A stretch of 64,000 bases of DNA from Paenibacillus barcinonensis (GTDB lineage Bacteria; Bacillota; Bacilli; Paenibacillales; Paenibacillaceae). This document shows, piece by piece, positions 61,356-64,000 of this stretch (within the stretch, counting starts at the first letter, position 1; each line of letters opens with the position of its first letter). Both the position numbers and the translations under genes were made by a program. The notes beneath the pieces were generated by a model. The model worked only from the letters and a program-made list of their open reading frames with translations, did no database searches and was not told the origin of the DNA. Where the stretch lies: assembly GCF_003217495.1 (NCBI RefSeq), contig NZ_QJSW01000019.1, positions 5,130 through 69,129 of the forward strand. The letters are read 5' to 3'.

Positions 61356-62966
61356 GTGCAGGAAAAACAAAAACAATCCGCAGCTGTACTGATGCTGCAA
61401 GGAACGGCTTCGGATGTAGGTAAAAGCGTCATTACTACGGCGTTATGCCGGATTTTCAAGCAGGACGGCTTCAGGCCTGCCCCGTTCAAATCACAGAATA
61501 TGGCGCTGAATTCTTACGTTACAGCAGACGGTAAGGAAATTGGACGAGCTCAAGGGGCGCAGGCTGAAGCCTGCGGAATCGAGGCTACAACCGACATGAA
61601 TCCGATTCTGATCAAACCTGTGCGGGATATGCACTCACAGATTGTGGTACATGGTGTACCTTTTGCCCAGATGAGTGCATCGGATTACCGTCAGCATTTT
61701 CTGCCGGAAGCCAAACAGACGGTGATGGATGCGTTAAACCGACTGCGTGAAGCCTATGATATTGTATTAATGGAGGGAGCGGGTAGCCCGGCCGAGATTA
61801 ATCTGAAGGATCGGGACATCGTGAACATGAATCTGGCAGGCTGGGCGGATGCACCAGTGATTCTGATCTCCGATATTGACCGTGGCGGTGTATTTGCGTC
61901 TATTGTCGGTACGCTTGAACTTCTGGAGCCCCATGAGGCTGCACGTGTGAAAGGCTTCATCATCAACAAGTTCAGAGGGGATCTTTCCTTGCTGCAGCCC
62001 GGTCTGGACTGGCTTGAGGAGCGTACAGGCATTCCTGTCCTGGGTGTGCTGCCATACATAAGAGATATACAGATTGAAGCAGAGGATTCGGTGGTGCTGG
62101 ATTCCCTGCGTCATGGGAAAAGCGAGCAAACGGAGCTGGATATTGCGGTCATCCGATATCCGCGCATTTCTAACTTTACAGACTTTGATGCATTGCTTCG
62201 TGAACCGGATGTGAATGTGCGTTATGTGACCTCTCCAGAGGAACTGGGCAGGCCGGATGCCATTATTTTACCGGGTACAAAGGATACCATCGGTGACCTG
62301 ATTTTTCTGCGGGAGTCGGGGCTGGAGCGTGCGATCCTGAACGATATGGAACGACAGGCTGTTCAATTGGTCGGCATATGCGGCGGATATCAGATGCTGG
62401 GACGTCACCTGAAGGACCCGTTTGCAGTTGAGGCCAACCAGATTCAGGAGGCAGAGGGAATCGGATTATTACCGCTGTCTACAACCTTTCTTCAGCATAA
62501 ACAGACGGTGCGGGCATCGGGCACGGTACAGCCGCTGCATCCTTTCCGTCTAGGTGAAAAGGCGAATGCAGACGGAAATATAGACAAAGCAACACAAACA
62601 AGCACGGCTTCTGTACCCGTAAACGGATATGAAATCCATATGGGAGTGACCAAGTGTCATGAACCGGAGCAGGTGACGGCGCTGTTTGAGATTGCTCATG
62701 CAGGCGGAGAACCTTTTCTGGAAGGCTGGGGCACTTCGGATGGAAACGTGTGGGGCACATATCTGCACGGCTTGTTCGAAAGCGACCGATTCCGGCGCTC
62801 CTGGCTGAACGGTCTGCGCGAAGCCAAGGGACTTGCACCGCTGGAGGAAACATACAGCGCGGATGAGCGTAAGGAGATGGAGTTTGATCGGGTGGCTGCT
62901 TCCCTGAGAACGTCTCTGGATATGAAGCGAGTATACGAGATTATGGGTGTAATGCAGCGAGAATAA
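61356..62966 (+). CDS. cbiP: Cobyric acid synthase CbiP
   Basis: 536 residues from GTG 61356 (AGGGGGAG upstream). N-terminal synthetase domain with LQGTASDVGKSVITTALCRIFKQDGF and PFKSQNMALNSYVT, C-terminal class I amidotransferase-like domain with ICGGYQMLG and HGLFE. Amidates four carboxylates of the corrin ring. Together with CbiZ it supports salvage of cobinamide to cobyric acid. Terminator follows. Confidence 0.96.
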   Translation: MQEKQKQSAAVLMLQGTASDVGKSVITTALCRIFKQDGFRPAPFKSQNMALNSYVTADGKEIGRAQGAQAEACGIEATTDMNPILIKPVRDMHSQIVVHGVPFAQMSASDYRQHFLPEAKQTVMDALNRLREAYDIVLMEGAGSPAEINLKDRDIVNMNLAGWADAPVILISDIDRGGVFASIVGTLELLEPHEAARVKGFIINKFRGDLSLLQPGLDWLEERTGIPVLGVLPYIRDIQIEAEDSVVLDSLRHGKSEQTELDIAVIRYPRISNFTDFDALLREPDVNVRYVTSPEELGRPDAIILPGTKDTIGDLIFLRESGLERAILNDMERQAVQLVGICGGYQMLGRHLKDPFAVEANQIQEAEGIGLLPLSTTFLQHKQTVRASGTVQPLHPFRLGEKANADGNIDKATQTSTASVPVNGYEIHMGVTKCHEPEQVTALFEIAHAGGEPFLEGWGTSDGNVWGTYLHGLFESDRFRRSWLNGLREAKGLAPLEETYSADERKEMEFDRVAASLRTSLDMKRVYEIMGVMQRE

Positions 62967-63015
62967 ATAAGAGGACTTCTATAAGCCGACTTCTATAGGA
63001 ATAATCATCTAATCC

Positions 63016-63083
63016 AAAGAACACCCCCAAAGGCGGGCAGCCCGTTCGGTTTGAACGAAGCTGCTGCTATGGGGGTGTTCTTT
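63016..63083. terminator. Bidirectional terminator between cbiP and the MCP gene
   Basis: AAAGAACACCCCC and GGGGGTGTTCTTT form a perfect 13-bp stem around an inner CGTTC/GAACG hairpin. Confidence 0.9.
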
Positions 63084-63168
63084 CGGATTCAATCATGTTC
63101 TCTAATCATCTGATCATGTGTTCTTGTTTAAATCTTTGGAAGCAAGGTTATAGATATTTGTTCATGCC

Positions 63169-63999
63169 CTAGTTGATCGTAAACTTCTTCATTGCCGTTT
63201 GCAGTTCGACAGCCAGCTCATGCAGGTGGCGAACCGTATTGGAATGAGAGTCCATCTCACCCAGCTGCAATTCTGCCGTAGCGGCAATCTGCTGCATGCT
63301 CTCACGTGATCTGGATGTAATCTGTGCTGTTTCCTCCACCGAAGCGCTGACCTCTTCTGCCCCAGCAGAAACCTGCTCTGTAGATGAAGATACCGTCTGG
63401 ATGGTGAGATTAACATTTTGGATTAATTCATTCAGCTGCTGGAACGCCGAACCCGCCTTCTGCACAACCTCGGCACCAGAACTGATCTCCTGGGTTACGC
63501 GGTTCATTGCACTTACGGAGCGCTCGGCGTCTTCGCGAATCGTACCGAGGTAATCAGCGATTTCCTCGGTAGCCGTCTTGGATTGTTCTGCCAGCTTGCG
63601 TACTTCTCCGGCGACGACAGCGAACCCGCGTCCGTGTTCACCGGCGCGTGCAGCTTCGATGGAGGCATTGAGCGACAGCATATTAATTTGCTTCGTAATT
63701 TCAAAAATGGAATTGACAATGGTACCGATTGCGACGGAACGTTCATTCATCGTTTCAATATAACGCAGCGATTCGCTGGCCGTTGCGCCGACACGCTCCA
63801 TCTGCTCAACAGCATTCTGTGCAAGCTGATTTCCGTTCGTTGCTTCTGTTGCGGCTTCGTTAATCTGTTCCGAGACTTCTGACGCGGATGAAGCGATATG
63901 CATAATACCTTGCGTGATCTCTTCCATGGCTCTTGCATTCTCGGATGCACTGGAAGCAATGCTAACGCTACCTTTTCCAGCTTCTTCTGCGGCCTGACT
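63169..63999 (-). CDS. Methyl-accepting chemotaxis protein, C-terminal part (runs off window)
   Basis: Frame is open to the right edge with no start in view, so only the last about 276 residues are seen. The MCP signalling hairpin tip reads IFEITKQINMLSLNASIEAARAGEHGRGFAVVAGEVRKLAEQS, followed by the descending helix. It talks to CheA and CheW at the membrane. The ligand domain lies outside the window. Confidence 0.93.
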   Translation of the reverse strand, partial: SQAAEEAGKGSVSIASSASENARAMEEITQGIMHIASSASEVSEQINEAATEATNGNQLAQNAVEQMERVGATASESLRYIETMNERSVAIGTIVNSIFEITKQINMLSLNASIEAARAGEHGRGFAVVAGEVRKLAEQSKTATEEIADYLGTIREDAERSVSAMNRVTQEISSGAEVVQKAGSAFQQLNELIQNVNLTIQTVSSSTEQVSAGAEEVSASVEETAQITSRSRESMQQIAATAELQLGEMDSHSNTVRHLHELAVELQTAMKKFTIN

Positions 64000-64000
64000 G

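Overview
The window looks like a chromosomal segment of a Bacillales bacterium, most probably Paenibacillus. I infer this from the protein set (c-di-AMP and cobalamin riboswitches, Cys-type glutathione peroxidase, MntH, YtrA-type GntR/ABC operon, a Tad locus ending in an FHA protein), from Gram-positive Shine-Dalgarno sites with frequent GTG/TTG starts, and from moderate GC. No database search was possible, so the genus is an inference. There is no CRISPR array, rRNA, phage block or recognisable transposase.

Layout. 1-3140: accessory patch with two tandem, almost identical XRE regulators (the first cut by the window edge), a PAS protein with a Cys-rich tail, a tiny XRE protein and a urease accessory protein UreF with no other urease gene nearby. 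3480-3673: promoter, tRNA-Leu(GAG) and terminator. 3749-11646: stress and housekeeping genes: glutathione peroxidase; a c-di-AMP riboswitch with its terminator in front of a lone Rossmann-type protein; HAD hydrolase; MntH; Ohr; two small Cys-rich proteins; DCC thiol-disulfide protein; lipoprotein; glyoxalase-fold protein. 11670-22755: a complete Tad/Flp pilus locus (cpaE, cpaF, tadB, tadC, Flp pilin, three TadE/TadG-like minor pilins, prepilin peptidase, FHA protein) behind a promoter and leader terminator. 22842-33663: sugar-nucleotide epimerase-like protein, DUF2621, endonuclease IV, PurU, transketolase, PpnP, glucose-6-phosphate isomerase, YigZ, TetR, YjbQ. 33920-37712: sulfate ABC importer cysT-cysW-cysA-sbp. 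37902-41100: conserved unknown, PhnP-like hydrolase and a sigma factor/ClpP pair. 41305-43259: YtrA-like repressor and ABC exporter under a 47-bp palindromic operator. 43260-50776: palindromic intergenic element, MocR regulator divergent from an EamA transporter, TetR divergent from an FAD oxidoreductase, Cof phosphatase, lipoate-protein ligase. 50978-62966: cobalamin salvage and nucleotide-loop cluster (cobD, cbiZ, cbiB, cobC; then a cobalamin riboswitch and btuF, btuC, btuD, cobT, cobU, cobS, cbiP). 63169-64000: C-terminal part of a chemotaxis receptor running off the window.

How it fits together. The cobalamin genes import corrinoids (BtuFCD), strip cobinamide-type side chains (CbiZ), rebuild the aminopropanol arm (CobD, CbiB, CbiP) and attach the lower ligand (CobU, CobT, CobS, CobC). 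The Tad locus encodes platform, ATPase, peptidase and pilins in one tightly packed operon.

The most unusual signals are ten perfect copies of a 7-bp repeat at the 5' end of cbiZ (possible phase variation), a 142-bp intergenic repeat present twice (49574 and 55475, the latter inside the btu leader), a nested palindromic element at 43315-43523, the c-di-AMP riboswitch controlling a stand-alone RCK-like protein, the exact YtrA-type operator, and a probable CTG start in the Tad operon.
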